NCBI RefSeq assembly: GCF_900187125.1
Contig: NZ_LT906468.1
Location: 620,001-684,000 of the forward strand
DNA from: Sphingobacterium mizutaii
GTDB taxonomy: Bacteria; Bacteroidota; Bacteroidia; Sphingobacteriales; Sphingobacteriaceae
Length of the DNA stretch: 64,000 nucleotides
Direction: 5' to 3'
In this document: positions 1-9,444 of the stretch, in pieces
Layout of the letters: each line of letters starts with the position of its first letter
Position numbering within the stretch: position 1 is the stretch's first letter
The notes under the pieces: generated by a model
Database searches by the model: none
Told to the model about the DNA's origin: nothing
The model's input: only the letters and a program-made list of their open reading frames with translations
Program-made: the position numbers and the translations under genes

Positions 1-383
1 GAGGTGCTGTTTTTCAATTTGATTCCCAACCTTACGAAATAACCACTTCCACGCGAGAAATCAGGTGAAAGATCTGCTGCAACTTCAGCTTTAAGATTAG
101 ATGCTCTTTTGGCAACCATAGCTTTCTTAGCGCTAGCTCTGGCAGTTGTGTTATAGTCACCTTCATATCCGGTGATTTCACCTTGCAGTTCTATGCCTTC
201 GGGAAGGCTATATTTCTGACCAGTTGGCTCTCCATCAGTATTTCCAAGTCCTGGGATCTTACCTGGTAGGTCTTCAACGATTTCGATTTCATCGTCTTTG
301 TCGTCTTTGCTGCACGAACTGATTGCAAATGCTAATACCAAGGATAATAATACGACAAATGGAATGCGGATTTTCTTTTTCAT
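1..383 (-). CDS. Secreted lipoprotein of unknown function, 3' part missing
   Basis: This leftward reading frame starts with ATG at 383 and runs off the left edge, leaving 127 codons. The N-terminus has lysines, a hydrophobic stretch and a lipobox ending Ala-Ile-Ser-Ser-Cys, with the lipidated Cys at residue 24. A very acidic Ser-Lys-Asp-Asp linker follows, typical of Bacteroidota surface lipoproteins. The rest is soluble and matches no family I can name. It is divergent from the GH2/GH29 operon, with 192 bp between the starts, so it may belong to the same glycan locus; that is inferred from position only. The start is well supported by the signal peptide. Confidence 0.75.
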   Translation of the reverse strand, partial: MKKKIRIPFVVLLSLVLAFAISSCSKDDKDDEIEIVEDLPGKIPGLGNTDGEPTGQKYSLPEGIELQGEITGYEGDYNTTARASAKKAMVAKRASNLKAEVAADLSPDFSRGSGYFVRLGIKLKNST

Positions 384-575
384 GTTTTTTACAGGATTGA
401 TTTTTTGTGTTGATTCAAAGGTATTGCTTAATAAAAAAGGGGTAAATACCTGTATTCGGGTAATTCTACTTACTGTTTTTGTTACGAAAACCATTTCGCT
501 ATTCGCGCAATCGATTGATAGGTTAGGGGCTTTTTGAAATGACTATCTTAGATTCATATAAATCTAAAACAGAAA
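384..575. promoter_or_regulatory. Divergent regulatory spacer before the GH2/GH29 operon
   Basis: This 192-bp spacer separates the lipoprotein gene from the GH2 gene. It holds a perfect 10-bp palindrome, CAATCGATTG, at 508-517, which contains the AANCGNTT core found in many LacI-family operators. A 7-bp inverted repeat (TTAGATT/AATCTAA) at 548-567 ends 8 bp before the GH2 start and would form a hairpin in the mRNA leader. A comparable CG-centred palindrome lies before the first susC gene. The operator role is inferred. Confidence 0.35.
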
Positions 576-2672
576 ATGATTTTTAGGAAAGAGTACCTAT
601 TGATGATGGTCGGATTGCTTGCCAATTCGATTGGTTTTGCGCAGTCTAGAATGGAAAAGTCTTTTAATGAGGGCTGGAAATTCTATAAGGCAAATAACTC
701 CACTTTCTTCACTGATTTCGAAAACGGCCAAAAATATTTTGAGAACCAAGGGCAATGGACCAAACTGGAAATATGGGAAGACATAACCTTGCCACATACT
801 TACAATAAGGACGATATGCAGAAGGATCGGAACTTCTTTGAAGGGAAGGCTGTTTATCAGAAAACATTTCATCCGGATGAGGCTGATAAGAATAGAAGGA
901 CCTTTTTGAAGTTTGAAGGCGTTGGTGCCGTGGCGCAGTTGTTTGTCAACGGAAATTATATTGGAGAACATAAAGGTGGCTATTCCATGTTTGTCTTTGA
1001 AATCAGTAATTCCATTGAATATGGAAAGGACAATAGCATTACGGTCATTGCAGACAATAAATCGAGAAAGGATATTATCCCGATCAACCATTTCCTTTTT
1101 CCTGTATATGGTGGTATTTATAGACCTGTGCACCTGATTACGACCAACAAAACCAATTTTGTGGTTACGGATCAAGCTGCTCCTGGGATTTTTATCAGAC
1201 AGAAAAATGTATCGAGCAAATCTGCGGATATTCAGGTTGAGGCAAAATTAGAAACTAAGGAAAAGACCATCCAAGAGGTGGAGTTGAGCCTAGAAATCAA
1301 GGATGATCAGGGCAAAACGGTTGAAACGCAGAAATATCCCGTTAAGATTTCGCCGCAAGGGGTGACCTATGTGAATGAAACGATCAAAATGAAATCCCCG
1401 CATCTATGGGATGGAATCAGGGATCCTTATCTATATTCTTTAACGGCAAAGATTACCGCCAATGGCAAAGAGCTTGATGCCGTAAAGCAGCCATTGGGAA
1501 TCCGTCACATCGAAATGATCGCTAATAAGGGCGTGTTTCTAAATGGTAAGAAATATCCAATGTATGGAGTGACCAGGCATCAGGACCGAGAAGGATTTGG
1601 CTCAGCATTGAGCTTTGAACAGCATAAGGAGGATATGATGCTGATCAAGGAAATGGGGGCCACGACCATTCGATTGGCGCATTATCAGCAGTCGCCGCAG
1701 ATGTATGCTTTGGCAGATTCGATAGGCTTCTTGACCTGGGCTGAAATACCTTTTGTCAATAGGGTTTCCTACTATGAGAATGATAACGCCAAGCAGCAAA
1801 TGGTCGAATTGGTGAAGCAAAACTTTAACCATCCATCCATCTATATCTGGGGAGTGCATAATGAAGTCTATTCCAAGACTGCCGATGAACAGGTGCCTGT
1901 ATTGTCGAGAGAATTGAACGATATCGCTAAAACATTGGACCCTGATCGCTATACGGTTGCCGTTACGGGATACAATGTGATTGATAGGCAGGAGAATTTA
2001 AGTACCGATGTGCAGGGTATCAACCATTATTTTGGTTGGTATGGAGGCAAGATCGAGGATTTGGGACCTTGGGCACAGAAAGTGCAGAAGGATTTTCCTG
2101 AATACAAGATTATCCTTTCGGAATATGGTGCTGATGGGAATATCGATATTGGCAAGGAAGAGGTTGAGGCACCAAAGGATGTGATTTCGGGGAAAGCATT
2201 CCCTGAGAATTACCAGACTGAGACGCATATTCAGCAATGGGCTGCCATTGAAAAGAACCCAATCATCTTGGCTTCTTATCTATGGAACAGTTTTGAGTTT
2301 GCTGTGCCTGCTTGGAACCGTGGTGGTGTAAATGCGCGAAACCTAAAAGGGCTGATTACCTTTGATCGTAAAAGGAAAAAGGATTCCTTCTATTGGTATA
2401 AAGCCAATTGGAACCCTGAACCTATGATCTATCTGGCAAATCGCAGGGATAGTATCCGCACGCATAAAAACAGCAAGATCCAATTGTTCTCTAATCTTTC
2501 TAAAGTCCAGCTGATCGTTAATGGTAAAGAATACCAAGCAAAACAAGGAGTAAACTCGAAGCATTGGGTCGTTGATAATGTGGAATTGAAACAAGGGGAA
2601 AATAAGATACAGGCGAAAGGGAATAGTGGCAACGAAGTGTTGACTGATGAAATGACCTGGACCCTACAATAA
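576..2672 (+). CDS. Glycoside hydrolase family 2 enzyme (beta-galactosidase-like)
   Basis: This 698-residue exported glycosidase begins with a signal peptide ending near IGFAQ (about residue 22). The order of parts is typical of GH2: a sugar-binding jelly roll (about 30-195), an immunoglobulin-like domain (about 200-315), a TIM barrel (about 320-610) and a short C-terminal beta domain. The acid/base Glu430 lies in WGVHNE and the nucleophile Glu516 in LSEYGADG. GH2 enzymes retain configuration and cleave beta-galactosides, beta-mannosides or beta-glucuronides; the sequence alone does not settle which. The GH29 fucosidase begins 9 bp downstream, so the pair probably strips a fucosylated, beta-galactoside-containing glycan. 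Start chosen for the signal peptide. Confidence 0.92.
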   Translation: MIFRKEYLLMMVGLLANSIGFAQSRMEKSFNEGWKFYKANNSTFFTDFENGQKYFENQGQWTKLEIWEDITLPHTYNKDDMQKDRNFFEGKAVYQKTFHPDEADKNRRTFLKFEGVGAVAQLFVNGNYIGEHKGGYSMFVFEISNSIEYGKDNSITVIADNKSRKDIIPINHFLFPVYGGIYRPVHLITTNKTNFVVTDQAAPGIFIRQKNVSSKSADIQVEAKLETKEKTIQEVELSLEIKDDQGKTVETQKYPVKISPQGVTYVNETIKMKSPHLWDGIRDPYLYSLTAKITANGKELDAVKQPLGIRHIEMIANKGVFLNGKKYPMYGVTRHQDREGFGSALSFEQHKEDMMLIKEMGATTIRLAHYQQSPQMYALADSIGFLTWAEIPFVNRVSYYENDNAKQQMVELVKQNFNHPSIYIWGVHNEVYSKTADEQVPVLSRELNDIAKTLDPDRYTVAVTGYNVIDRQENLSTDVQGINHYFGWYGGKIEDLGPWAQKVQKDFPEYKIILSEYGADGNIDIGKEEVEAPKDVISGKAFPENYQTETHIQQWAAIEKNPIILASYLWNSFEFAVPAWNRGGVNARNLKGLITFDRKRKKDSFYWYKANWNPEPMIYLANRRDSIRTHKNSKIQLFSNLSKVQLIVNGKEYQAKQGVNSKHWVVDNVELKQGENKIQAKGNSGNEVLTDEMTWTLQ

Positions 2673-2681
2673 TTAAAACCT

Positions 2682-4184
2682 ATGAAAAGCATACTTAAAA
2701 CGATATGTGTTGCAGTCTTAGGCTTGATATTTAGCCAAGACTCTTATGGGCAATGGACTGGTCCGAAAGTGAAACCGACTAAACATACGGAGGTGAAATA
2801 TGGCTCATTGACACCTGAGCACCGTACCGATGCCAATATGGAGGCCTTCCGCAATTATGGCCTGGGGCAATTTATCCATTGGGGCTTATATGCCATTCCG
2901 GGGAATGAATGGGAAGGGGTGAGCGCCAGAAAAGGTGCTGCTGCTTCGGAATGGATCAGGACTTGGTCTGGACCTACTGCGCCGAAGAACTGGAAAGAAA
3001 CCTACGATAACCTTTATAAAAAGTTTGATCCGAAGGATTTTGATGCCAAGCAATGGGCTAAGCAAGCTAAGGATATGGGTGCAAAGTACATGATCTTTAC
3101 GACCAAGCATCATGATGGTTTTGCCCTTTGGCCAACCAAGTATTCTGGCTACAATATTACCAAGTCACCTTATAAGAAGGATATCGTGAAGGAGGTTGTG
3201 GATGCCTATACTGCTGAAGGGATTGATGTCTATCTGTATTTCTCCATTTTGGAATGGAATAATCCAGACTATCTTTCTAAAGAACCAAAGACGGAGGACG
3301 AAAAGAAGAAGTACGATCGTTTCTTGCAGTATACAAAAAATCAATTGTTGGAACTATTGGCTAACTACCCGCAGATCAAAGGATTTTGGTTTGATGGTAC
3401 TTGGGATCAATCTTGGGTGAAGGCCTATGATTTCACCTATAACTTAGAAAAGGAATTGCGGGCCAAGCATCCCGGTTTGATTATCGGTTCGAGGTTTAGG
3501 AACGATGAACATGGCAAAAGGCATTTTGACAGCAATGGGAAGATCCTTGGTGATTATGAGCAGGGCTGGGAAAGGAAATTGCCACAGGAATTTGAATGGC
3601 TTGATGGCAATGATTGGGATGCGGTAATGACGATACCTCCTAATGGCTGGGGTTATATGAAAGACTGGTCGGGGATCTATACGAAAACTACGGATGACCT
3701 TTTGGACATGTTGATGCATACGGTCTCACTGAATGGTAATTTTGTGTTGAATTTTGGTCCTGACGGCCAAGGTTTGATGCATCCCGAGGAGGATAAGATA
3801 GCGAAGGAATTAGGGGATTGGATGAAAGTAAATGGAGAGGCAGTTTACGGGGTGAGACATGCAGATCTTCCAAAAACAAAATTGGGCTACCTGACGCAGA
3901 AGGATAAAAATCTATATCTAACGGTGTTCAATAGACCAGTAAACAATATTGCCAGGATTGCTATTCCTAAAAAAGCTACTGAAGTTCCTGTAGAAGCTGT
4001 TCTGCTTTCAAACGGGCAAAAACTACAAGTGAAACATTCTGATATTGGTCTTGACCTGGATAAAAACACCTACTATGATGTGATCATTCCTGCTGATTTC
4101 AAAGCAGAACGAGCATTTGTGATTAAAATGACTACGGGAGCTCCAGCGACGAAGTCAGAGAAGCTGATGGATGCCAAGATGTAA
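2682..4184 (+). CDS. Alpha-L-fucosidase, glycoside hydrolase family 29
   Basis: This 500-residue protein has a signal peptide ending near residue 24 (SYGQW). Segments typical of the GH29 barrel can be read in order: GLGQFIHWGLYA, YMIFTTKHHDGFALW, VYLYFSILEW, then GFWFDGTWD with the predicted nucleophile Asp238, and FVLNFGPDGQG near the barrel end. GH29 enzymes release terminal alpha-L-fucose with retention. Only a beta-sandwich of about 90 residues follows, with no extra carbohydrate-binding module. It is in one operon with the GH2 gene (9-bp gap). It converges on the antiporter gene, whose stop lies 10 bp away, with no room for a hairpin terminator. Confidence 0.95.
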   Translation: MKSILKTICVAVLGLIFSQDSYGQWTGPKVKPTKHTEVKYGSLTPEHRTDANMEAFRNYGLGQFIHWGLYAIPGNEWEGVSARKGAAASEWIRTWSGPTAPKNWKETYDNLYKKFDPKDFDAKQWAKQAKDMGAKYMIFTTKHHDGFALWPTKYSGYNITKSPYKKDIVKEVVDAYTAEGIDVYLYFSILEWNNPDYLSKEPKTEDEKKKYDRFLQYTKNQLLELLANYPQIKGFWFDGTWDQSWVKAYDFTYNLEKELRAKHPGLIIGSRFRNDEHGKRHFDSNGKILGDYEQGWERKLPQEFEWLDGNDWDAVMTIPPNGWGYMKDWSGIYTKTTDDLLDMLMHTVSLNGNFVLNFGPDGQGLMHPEEDKIAKELGDWMKVNGEAVYGVRHADLPKTKLGYLTQKDKNLYLTVFNRPVNNIARIAIPKKATEVPVEAVLLSNGQKLQVKHSDIGLDLDKNTYYDVIIPADFKAERAFVIKMTTGAPATKSEKLMDAKM

Positions 4185-4193
4185 GCAGGAGGA

Positions 4194-5498
4194 TTAATTT
4201 TTCTCTTGTACGCTGGCCTCGAGGTCACTGAGCTTTTTCTTAGGCTTCTTGACGGTATCGTCTTGACCGGCAAGCTTGTTCCAGATTTTTCTAGATTCCT
4301 TGGTCAATAATGGGGAAATAATAGAAAGGATCAATACATAGACCACCACAAAGGATTGTATAACGGGAAGGAGCTTGCCTGCTTTACCAATATTGGCCAT
4401 GATAATAGAGAATTCTCCTCTTGCCGATAGAGTAAAGCCAATATCTACTGAATTCTTTGGTTTCAACCCGGAGAAGCGGCTTGCAAAATAACCGGAAGCG
4501 ACGTTGCCTACCACTGTTATTGCTGCGGCAAAGGTTGCCCAGCCAACAGCACCACCGAGGCTGTACATGTCAATGGATAGACCAAAGCTAAAGAAGAACA
4601 TGGCACCAAAGAAATCCTTGAATGGCAAGACCATTCCTTCGATTTTCTTTAGGTATTTGGAGTCTGCAAAGACCAATCCTGCCATCAGTGCGCCAATGGC
4701 TTCCGCCACATGGATGGTTTCAGAGAAGCCCGCAATGACAAACAGTAAGCTGAAAATAATCAGGATAAACAGTTCTGAGGATTTCTCCTGAAGGAGCTTG
4801 TCGATGAATGGCACGAGCTTCCTTCCAAGGATCAGGAAAGATAGGATGAAGCCTAGCGCCAATAGGGAAGTCCCTGCTACGGTCCAGAATGAACCGCCTC
4901 CAGTAAGGATTAAGCCCGATAAAAAGGAAATATGCATGGCGATAAACAGGTCATCAAACATGATCATCCCCATGATTACTTCGGTTTCAGGGTTGGCAGT
5001 ACGTTTCAGGTCGGTCAATACCTTGGCAACAATGGCGGTGGACGAACTGGTCATAATACCACACAAGACCATCATTTCTTTGAATGGGAGGTTCATCATC
5101 CATCCGACCAATAGCCCAGAGAAAAAATTGAGCACGACGTAGATACTTCCGCCTGCTACGATTGATTTCCCCGATTTGATAAGCCTACCGACTGAAAACT
5201 CAAGCCCTAAATAGAATAAAAGGAAAAGCACTCCCAGCCGTCCCATAAAGTCGATGAACGGTTTGCTTTCGGTAAAGGTCAGGAAAGACCATACCGAGTC
5301 GACAGTAGAGGTTAATCCCTCGTTGTTGACACTGGCTAAGAAATCTGCTATGAATTTGGGATAAGATTGATTGCCCAGTACCATACCAATCACGATAAAA
5401 AAGGGGATCACTGAAAATTTTAGTCTATTGGCAAGTAGGCCAACTGAAGCTACTAATAGTACTGCGATTCCAATTTCTATGATGAGGTTACTGTGCAT
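4194..5498 (-). CDS. khtU: Monovalent cation:proton antiporter, CPA2 family (KhtU-like)
   Basis: This 434-residue inner-membrane protein has about a dozen hydrophobic segments across residues 5-395 and a lysine-rich cytoplasmic tail. It looks like the Na+/H+ exchanger domain of the CPA2 (KefB/KhtU) family, with the intramembrane stretch FDDLFIAMH near residue 185 in the ion-path region. There is no C-terminal TrkA-N (nucleotide-binding) domain. Instead a separate KhtT-like regulatory subunit is encoded just upstream with a 7-bp gap. In Bacillus subtilis this pairing makes a K+/H+ antiporter; K+ as substrate here is inferred. Confidence 0.85.
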   Translation of the reverse strand: MHSNLIIEIGIAVLLVASVGLLANRLKFSVIPFFIVIGMVLGNQSYPKFIADFLASVNNEGLTSTVDSVWSFLTFTESKPFIDFMGRLGVLFLLFYLGLEFSVGRLIKSGKSIVAGGSIYVVLNFFSGLLVGWMMNLPFKEMMVLCGIMTSSSTAIVAKVLTDLKRTANPETEVIMGMIMFDDLFIAMHISFLSGLILTGGGSFWTVAGTSLLALGFILSFLILGRKLVPFIDKLLQEKSSELFILIIFSLLFVIAGFSETIHVAEAIGALMAGLVFADSKYLKKIEGMVLPFKDFFGAMFFFSFGLSIDMYSLGGAVGWATFAAAITVVGNVASGYFASRFSGLKPKNSVDIGFTLSARGEFSIIMANIGKAGKLLPVIQSFVVVYVLILSIISPLLTKESRKIWNKLAGQDDTVKKPKKKLSDLEASVQEKN

Positions 5499-5505
5499 GT
5501 TATTC

Positions 5506-5985
5506 TTATAGTAATATTTCCTTTAAAAGTTTGATGTTTTTCTGCTTTCCGGCGATTACCAGGGTGGTTCCCGGCGTAATAACGTAGTCGGGGCCTGGAT
5601 TAATAATGGTTTCCTCTTCGCGGATAGCAGCGATAATGGAAGCTCCGGTACGCTGTCTGACCTCCAATTGACCGATACTCTTGTTGACTCCGTCGTTAGA
5701 CTCGCCAACCTTGTACCATTCAATGCGTAGGTCGTCCAATGCCACCTCGATGGTTTCCAATGCCTTGGGCTTATAGGAAAGCCCTCCTAAGATTCCGGCA
5801 ACCTGACGAGACTCCTCATCCGACAATGTCATCACACAGTGGGTTTCGTTATCATCATCCTCATGGCGGTATAACTCTCTGCGTCCGTCATCATGGATGA
5901 CAACCACCATATTGTCTCCAGCATCAGTTTCAATTTGGTATTTCTTACCGATACCAATTAGGTCACTTTCTCTAACTATCGACAT
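5506..5985 (-). CDS. khtT: Cation:proton antiporter regulatory subunit with TrkA-C domain (KhtT-like)
   Basis: This 159-residue soluble protein opens with ESDLIGIGKKYQIETDAGD, like the N-terminal segment of KhtT. It ends in a TrkA-C (RCK-C) domain of about residues 75-157, with GASIIAAIREEE and YVITPGTTLVIAGKQKN. KhtT binds the membrane antiporter from the cytoplasm and gates it in response to pH and cyclic di-AMP; that behaviour is known for B. subtilis and assumed here. It is the first gene of a two-gene operon. A TATATTTG -7 element lies on this strand at 6036-6043, about 50 bp before the start, without a well-placed TTG partner. Confidence 0.85.
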   Translation of the reverse strand: MSIVRESDLIGIGKKYQIETDAGDNMVVVIHDDGRRELYRHEDDDNETHCVMTLSDEESRQVAGILGGLSYKPKALETIEVALDDLRIEWYKVGESNDGVNKSIGQLEVRQRTGASIIAAIREEETIINPGPDYVITPGTTLVIAGKQKNIKLLKEILL

Positions 5986-6035
5986 GATTTCCTTTTATTT
6001 AATTAAAAATTAGAAAAATTATTTTTCGTTATCCT

Positions 6036-6043
6036 CAAATATA
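6036..6043 (-). promoter_or_regulatory. Likely -7 element of the khtT/khtU operon
   Basis: The minus strand reads TATATTTG, matching the Bacteroidetes -7 consensus TAnnTTTG. No TTG sits 19-21 bp upstream, so only half of the promoter is recognisable. Confidence 0.35.
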
Positions 6044-6058
6044 TCGATTCTGAATGGA

Positions 6059-6838
6059 TTATTCGGCATTTACGATCTTATAACTGCCATCCGGCTTCTG
6101 TTCTGGCCGCCCAACCGCGATATTTTTTGAATGGTAAAATAAGAAGACCCAGCCCTCTGGAGCACCTGCAGCCCAATATTTTGCGCGTAGGTCCCTGGCT
6201 TTCCTGCCGTCAAAGTCATACTTGGCAATAAAGCTTCGGAAGATTTCCTCGGGTTCGGGTAATTCATCTCCTCCAAAGAAAAAATGTTCACCCTCGGTTT
6301 CTACATGGAATACCTGGTGGAACTCGCTGTGTCCTCCTGAAAGCTCATAGCGGATCTCTGGAGTCAATTGTCCATCTCCATTCACAAACAAGATATTGCC
6401 ACTTCTCTGCAATACATCAAATACCTCAGTGCGATAGGAAGGGGATTCAGAGCTGTAGGCTGCTTCCCATTCTTGTTCTTGGATAACATATTCCGCATTT
6501 GGAAAAGCCAAGCGCTTTACGCCATCTTTGATGTCCACCATGCCGCTTGCATGATCTTTATGCAGATGGGACATTAGAACATAACGTACGTCATCGATAG
6601 AGAAACCTAGTTTTTTGATGTTCTCATGGATGACCAATTCATTGTTTTCATTGCGTAGCCCAAGACCAGTATCAAGGACGATAAGGCCATCTTTGGTTTC
6701 AATTAGAAAAGGGTGTACATGAATGAACAACGATCCGGGTCTATCTTTTGGATCATCTTTTTTTGGGTCGAAGGGGATAAATTGCTTGCTTATATCTACA
6801 GAGTAGGAACCTTCAAATAGTGAATGCGCTCGAGCCAT
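6059..6838 (-). CDS. Metallo-beta-lactamase-fold hydrolase, lactonase-like
   Basis: The product is 259 residues from the preferred start at 6838, read as MARAHSLFEGSYSVD. An in-frame ATG at 6880 would add 14 residues unlike the family; the ATG at 6838 has the A-rich leader usual in this phylum. The HxHxDH zinc motif is SHLHKDHASGM, giving His91, His93, Asp95 and His96. More ligands are expected in the GGHSEFHQ and FGGDELPEP segments. The layout resembles the AHL-lactonase-like subgroup, but the substrate cannot be read from the sequence. There is no signal peptide. The gene is divergent from recJ. Confidence 0.8.
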   Translation of the reverse strand: MARAHSLFEGSYSVDISKQFIPFDPKKDDPKDRPGSLFIHVHPFLIETKDGLIVLDTGLGLRNENNELVIHENIKKLGFSIDDVRYVLMSHLHKDHASGMVDIKDGVKRLAFPNAEYVIQEQEWEAAYSSESPSYRTEVFDVLQRSGNILFVNGDGQLTPEIRYELSGGHSEFHQVFHVETEGEHFFFGGDELPEPEEIFRSFIAKYDFDGRKARDLRAKYWAAGAPEGWVFLFYHSKNIAVGRPEQKPDGSYKIVNAE

Positions 6839-6953
6839 TTGTATTTGTTTGTTATCTTGACAGTTATGTGTGCATATCATTTTACATCGAGGTCCTCATT
6901 AGGTAAGTCCCCTGATATAATGTATCTTTACACGTTTATTATAAGGCAAAGAT

Positions 6954-8654
6954 ATGCAAAAAAGGTGGGTGCTGAAACCTAAAAAGAACGTAGAGCAGGC
7001 GAAGAAGCTACAACAGGAGCTGGGTGTAAACCATATAATTGCAGAACTTTTAATAAACCGTGAGGTCGAAACCTTCGACCAAGCGAAAGACTTTTTCCGC
7101 CCTTCTCTTGACCATCTTCACGATCCTTTTCTGATGAAAGACATGGACCGAGCAATCGACCGGATTGAACGTGCCATCGGCAATAAAGAAAAGATTTTGA
7201 TCTATGGTGACTACGATGTCGATGGAACCACTGCCGTATCTGTTGTCTACAGTTTTTTCCGTGACTTCCATACGGGATTAGAGTTCTATATTCCAGATCG
7301 CTATGCGGAAGGCTATGGGATTTCCAATAAGGGGATCGATTATGCAAAGGAGAATGGTTTCTCCTTGATCATTGCCTTGGACTGTGGTATCAAAGCGGTC
7401 GATAAAATTGAATATGCAAATGCCAAAGGAATCGATTTCATCATCGGTGACCACCACCTGCCGGGCGATATCCTTCCTAATGCCGTTGCGGTACTGGATC
7501 CTAAGCGTGTAGACTGTCCTTATCCTTACAAGGAATTATCAGGCTGTGGCATCGGATTCAAGATCATTCAAGCTTTTATCAAGCAAAACAAAATGTCAAT
7601 GGATTTGGCATATCAATATCTGGATCTGGTGGCGGTTAGCATTGCCTCGGATATTGTACCCATTACTGGTGAGAACAGAATATTGACACACTTTGGATTG
7701 AAAAAGCTGAACAGCAACCCGTGTTGTGGTCTTCAGGCTTTGATCAATCTTTCTACCCATAAATCTGGTCATTTTACGGTAAATGATATCGTCTTTCAGA
7801 TTGGTCCACGAATCAATGCGGCCGGTAGGATAGACCATGCAAAAGATGCCGTGAAATTATTGATTGCAAAGACTTTGCCTGAAGCGAGAGTGTTCTCTGC
7901 CAGTGTAGATGATCAGAATAAAGCCCGTAAGGACTTTGATCTGAAGATTACGAAAGAAGCATTGGATTTGTTGGATAACAATGTGCATCTGCAGACTAGA
8001 AATACCACCGTTCTCTATAAGGAGGATTGGCATAAAGGGGTGATCGGGATCGTCGCATCTCGATTGACCGAAAGATATTATAGACCTACCATTATCCTGA
8101 CCAATACTAATGGGCATATCGCAGGATCTGCCAGATCGGTACTCGGATTCGACTTATATGAAGCATTGAGCGAATGTAGCGACTTGTTGGATCAGTATGG
8201 TGGTCATAAATATGCAGCAGGGTTAACCATGCCTACAGATAATATTGGTCTTTTTCAACAACGTTTTGAAGAAGTCGTGAGCAAAAGCATCAAACCTGAG
8301 ATGCTGCAGCAGGAGGTTTCTATTGAAAAGGAAATCAGGCTTTCAGAGATTGATCCTAAGTTTTATAGGATCTTGAGTCAATTCCAACCTTTTGGTCCGC
8401 AGAATGAAGCTCCAACTTTTCTTTGCAGAGGCGTGACGATGGGTAACAATGCCAATGTCGTTGGCAGTACGCATCTAAAGTTTTCAGTAAAACAGGAGGA
8501 TTCCGCTATATTTGAGTGTATAGGCTTTGGTTTAGGCGAATTTGCCGAGCTGATCAATTCGGGGAAACCTTTCGATATATGCTTCAGTATTGAGGAAAAC
8601 TCTTGGCGTGGCAAGAAGAATTTGCAACTAAATGTAAAGGCAATTCGATTTTAA
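6954..8654 (+). CDS. recJ: Single-stranded-DNA-specific 5'-3' exonuclease RecJ
   Basis: This 566-residue protein has the DHH phosphoesterase core: YGDYDVDGTTAV (Asp86 region) and GDHHLPG (Asp166, His167, His168), then SGCGIGFK. The DHHA1 domain follows with INAAGRIDHA and HKGVIGIVASRL, and GHIAGSARS and YGGHKYAAGLTM near residues 395-425. A C-terminal OB-fold ends the protein. RecJ degrades single-stranded DNA in RecFOR recombination and mismatch repair, using Mn2+ or Mg2+. The length is normal. The stop lies 31 bp before lptB, and the lptB -7 element almost touches it. Confidence 0.96.
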   Translation: MQKRWVLKPKKNVEQAKKLQQELGVNHIIAELLINREVETFDQAKDFFRPSLDHLHDPFLMKDMDRAIDRIERAIGNKEKILIYGDYDVDGTTAVSVVYSFFRDFHTGLEFYIPDRYAEGYGISNKGIDYAKENGFSLIIALDCGIKAVDKIEYANAKGIDFIIGDHHLPGDILPNAVAVLDPKRVDCPYPYKELSGCGIGFKIIQAFIKQNKMSMDLAYQYLDLVAVSIASDIVPITGENRILTHFGLKKLNSNPCCGLQALINLSTHKSGHFTVNDIVFQIGPRINAAGRIDHAKDAVKLLIAKTLPEARVFSASVDDQNKARKDFDLKITKEALDLLDNNVHLQTRNTTVLYKEDWHKGVIGIVASRLTERYYRPTIILTNTNGHIAGSARSVLGFDLYEALSECSDLLDQYGGHKYAAGLTMPTDNIGLFQQRFEEVVSKSIKPEMLQQEVSIEKEIRLSEIDPKFYRILSQFQPFGPQNEAPTFLCRGVTMGNNANVVGSTHLKFSVKQEDSAIFECIGFGLGEFAELINSGKPFDICFSIEENSWRGKKNLQLNVKAIRF

Positions 8655-8658
8655 AAAA

Positions 8659-8666
8659 TATATTTG
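8659..8666 (+). promoter_or_regulatory. Likely -7 element for lptB
   Basis: TATATTTG matches TAnnTTTG and lies 19 bp before the lptB start, right after the recJ stop. No TTG is correctly spaced upstream, so read-through from recJ is also possible. Confidence 0.35.
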
Positions 8667-8685
8667 CAAATAAGGGTTTATTCAC

Positions 8686-9420
8686 ATGATTCTAAGAGCA
8701 GAACATTTAATCAAAAAATATAAACAGCGAACAGTAGTAAACGATGTATCCTTCCATGTTGAACAGGGGGAAATCGTAGGTCTTTTAGGTCCTAACGGTG
8801 CCGGAAAGACAACTTCCTTTTATATGATCGTTGGATTGATTAAACCTAATGATGGACATGTCTACTTAGATGACTTGGAAATAACGCAAGACCCAATGTA
8901 CAAGCGTGCGCAGCGCGGAATCGGTTATCTTGCTCAGGAAGCTTCAGTTTTTAGGAAGCTATCTGTTGAAAACAACATCCTAGCCGTATTGGAAATCCAT
9001 TATCCCAACAAAGAAGAGCGCAAGGCTAAACTGGAAGAGTTATTGACTGAGTTCAGTTTGCACCGCGTCCGCAAGAATCGTGGCGACCTCTTGTCGGGTG
9101 GTGAACGAAGGAGAACGGAGATTGCCAGAGCATTGGCCGCAAACCCTAACTTTATTCTCTTAGATGAGCCTTTTGCAGGTGTTGACCCCATCGCCGTGGA
9201 AGAAATCCAAACTATCGTAGCCAAATTGAAAACCAGAAATATCGGAATCCTGATCACTGACCACAATGTTCAAGAAACTCTTTCCATCACAGATAGAGCT
9301 TACCTGTTGACGGAAGGGAAGATCATGCTGACCGGTACCCCAGAAGAAATTGCCGACAATGAACTTGCACGTAAGTTCTATTTGGGTAGACATTTCGAAT
9401 TAAGACGTAAAAAATTCTAA
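8686..9420 (+). CDS. lptB: LPS export ABC transporter ATP-binding protein LptB
   Basis: This 244-residue ABC ATPase has Walker [10 protein letters not shown] (residues 35-43), the signature [17 protein letters not shown], Walker [17 protein letters not shown], and an H-loop in [10 protein letters not shown]. The signature helix and VDPIAV are those of LptB. LptB powers the LptFG inner-membrane complex, which pulls lipopolysaccharide onto the LptC-LptA bridge. No lptF, lptG or lptC is nearby. The OstA-like gene at 41.9-44.4 kb may belong to the same export route. A GH3-family gene follows after 24 bp. Confidence 0.95.
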   Translation: MILRAEHLIKKYKQRTVVNDVSFHVEQGEIVGLLGPNGAGKTTSFYMIVGLIKPNDGHVYLDDLEITQDPMYKRAQRGIGYLAQEASVFRKLSVENNILAVLEIHYPNKEERKAKLEELLTEFSLHRVRKNRGDLLSGGERRRTEIARALAANPNFILLDEPFAGVDPIAVEEIQTIVAKLKTRNIGILITDHNVQETLSITDRAYLLTEGKIMLTGTPEEIADNELARKFYLGRHFELRRKKF

Positions 9421-9444
9421 AAAAATATAGCAGAAAATAAACCT

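Noticed and set aside
597..1175. 192-residue minus-strand frame inside the GH2 gene
   Set aside because: It lies wholly inside a GH2 gene with clear catalytic motifs; shadow frame.
4504..5142. Plus-strand frames opposite khtU
   Set aside because: Shadows of the antiporter gene; no domain or start signal.
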